Source of the DNA: Paenarthrobacter histidinolovorans
Lineage (GTDB): Bacteria > Actinomycetota > Actinomycetes > Actinomycetales > Micrococcaceae
Assembly (NCBI RefSeq): GCF_014647595.1
Contig: NZ_BMPM01000004.1
Span: forward strand, 245,763 to 309,762
Direction of reading: 5' to 3'
Length of the DNA stretch: 64,000 nucleotides
Position numbers and translations under genes: made by a program. Within the stretch, counting starts at the first letter, position 1; each line of letters starts with the position of its first letter. Under the pieces are notes generated by a model, which was given only the letters and a program-made list of their open reading frames with translations, had not been told where the DNA came from and did no database searches. Shown piece by piece: positions 63,315 through 64,000 of this stretch.

Positions 63315-64000
63315 ATGAGCTCCACCGATCTGACGCCTGAAGAGATCCAGGCCTGCCTCAAGGTTCTGACCACGATCCACGTCTACGACGAGGAGCACCC
63401 GGACTACATTGCTGTCCGGCGTGCCACCGGCAAGATGTTCAAAGCCGTCAAGCGCCACCGCCGCGTCACCAAACGCGATTCCATTGCCGAGGCAGACCGC
63501 GCAGTCATCGCCCTCACGGCAACCGCCGCCCCGGACCGGATCGACGACGAGACGCGGGGCAACAAGCTGGCCCCCTCCGCTACAGGTGAGATTGCCGGAC
63601 ACCTGATCCGCTCGCGGCCCTGCTACATCTGCAAGAAGCACTACACCCAGGTGGATGCCTTCTACCATCAGCTGTGCCCCGAATGCGCAGCTTTCAGCCA
63701 CAGCAAGCGCGACGCCCGCACTGACCTCACTGGTCGCCGGGCATTGCTGACCGGAGGCCGGGCGAAAATCGGCATGTACATTGCCCTGCGCCTGCTCAGG
63801 GATGGAGCCCACACCACCATCACCACCCGCTTCCCCAAGGACGCTGCACGACGTTTCGCCGCGATGGAGGACAGCGGGGAGTGGTTGCACCGCCTGAGGA
63901 TTGTCGGCATCGATCTTCGCGACCCGGCGCAGGTCATGGCCTTGACGGACTCCCTCAACGAGGCCGGCCCCTTGGACATCATCATTAACAACGCTGCCCA
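63315..64000 (+). CDS. SDR-family oxidoreductase with N-terminal cysteine cluster, cut by window edge
   Basis: 228 codons, open to the right edge. Residues 1-90 are a helical, basic region (EEHPDYIAVRRATGKMFKAVKRHRR). A probable zinc ribbon follows (RPCYICKKHYTQVDAFYHQLCPECAAF, about 107-134: CxxC and CxxC). The NAD(P) Rossmann fold then begins with ALLTGGRAKIGMYIALRLLRDGA; the glycine-rich loop reads TGGRAKIG instead of TGxxxGIG. The NNAA motif (about 223-226) is just inside the edge. The YxxxK catalytic site is not reached. The family is present in many bacteria, but the substrate is unknown. Confidence 0.85.
   Translation, partial: MSSTDLTPEEIQACLKVLTTIHVYDEEHPDYIAVRRATGKMFKAVKRHRRVTKRDSIAEADRAVIALTATAAPDRIDDETRGNKLAPSATGEIAGHLIRSRPCYICKKHYTQVDAFYHQLCPECAAFSHSKRDARTDLTGRRALLTGGRAKIGMYIALRLLRDGAHTTITTRFPKDAARRFAAMEDSGEWLHRLRIVGIDLRDPAQVMALTDSLNEAGPLDIIINNAA

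Overview
The window comes from a high-GC actinobacterium, most probably a Micrococcaceae member of the Arthrobacter/Paenarthrobacter type. The evidence is a full Pup-proteasome locus (arc, dop, pup, prcB, prcA, pafA), a mycothiol ligase (mshC), the RNA polymerase factor RbpA, a single-gene PafB-PafC fusion as reported for Arthrobacter, and actinobacterial GlgA/GlgC. I see 57 protein genes (one truncated at each edge), one tRNA-Leu(GAG), and no rRNA, IS element, prophage or CRISPR array.

Layout. 1-3.9 kb: 5' part of an S9-type peptidase, a divergent rRNA methyltransferase, an NfeD/SPFH membrane pair, and rbpA behind a consensus promoter with a structured leader. 3.9-9.5 kb: polyprenol-phosphate mannose synthase, an amidohydrolase and the HelY helicase. 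9.5-24.6 kb: a long leftward block that on the minus strand reads HAD hydrolase, M50 protease, trmI, arc, dop, pup, prcB, prcA, pafA, two FKBP isomerases, pafBC, a small membrane protein, tatA, tatC, helY. With PAC2, mshC and uppP just beyond, this repeats in broad outline the order of the Mycobacterium tuberculosis Rv2092c-Rv2136c region, so it is an ancestral core block.

28.8-50.1 kb: a large Wzx/Wzy-type exopolysaccharide locus. dTDP-rhamnose genes (rmlA, rmlB, a fused rmlC-rmlD) open it. A secreted hydrolase-like protein, a WecG-type/GT2 fused glycosyltransferase and a GT2 enzyme run rightward. A tightly overlapping 12-gene operon runs leftward from a phosphoglycosyltransferase through amino-sugar enzymes, flippase, three glycosyltransferases and two Wzz-like proteins to the polymerase. 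Several stop/start overlaps imply translational coupling. Gene fusions, the lack of a visible tyrosine kinase, a micro-duplication at one junction and a codon-usage shift make it the most variable part of the window.

50.3-60.5 kb: small conserved genes, an acyl-CoA dehydrogenase-like flavoprotein, an M20 peptidase, tRNA-Leu, then a fatty-acid module (MaoC-like hydratase, high-molecular-weight FabG, thiolase, acyl-CoA oxidase-like enzyme) under a TetR regulator whose start codon abuts a 31-bp palindrome. 60.5-64 kb: divergent glgA/glgC for glycogen synthesis and a truncated SDR with an N-terminal cysteine cluster.

Across the window about fifteen starts lie 6-8 bases after a TANNNT -10 hexamer with no ribosome binding site, pointing to many leaderless mRNAs. 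Starts are given as the best-supported codon.
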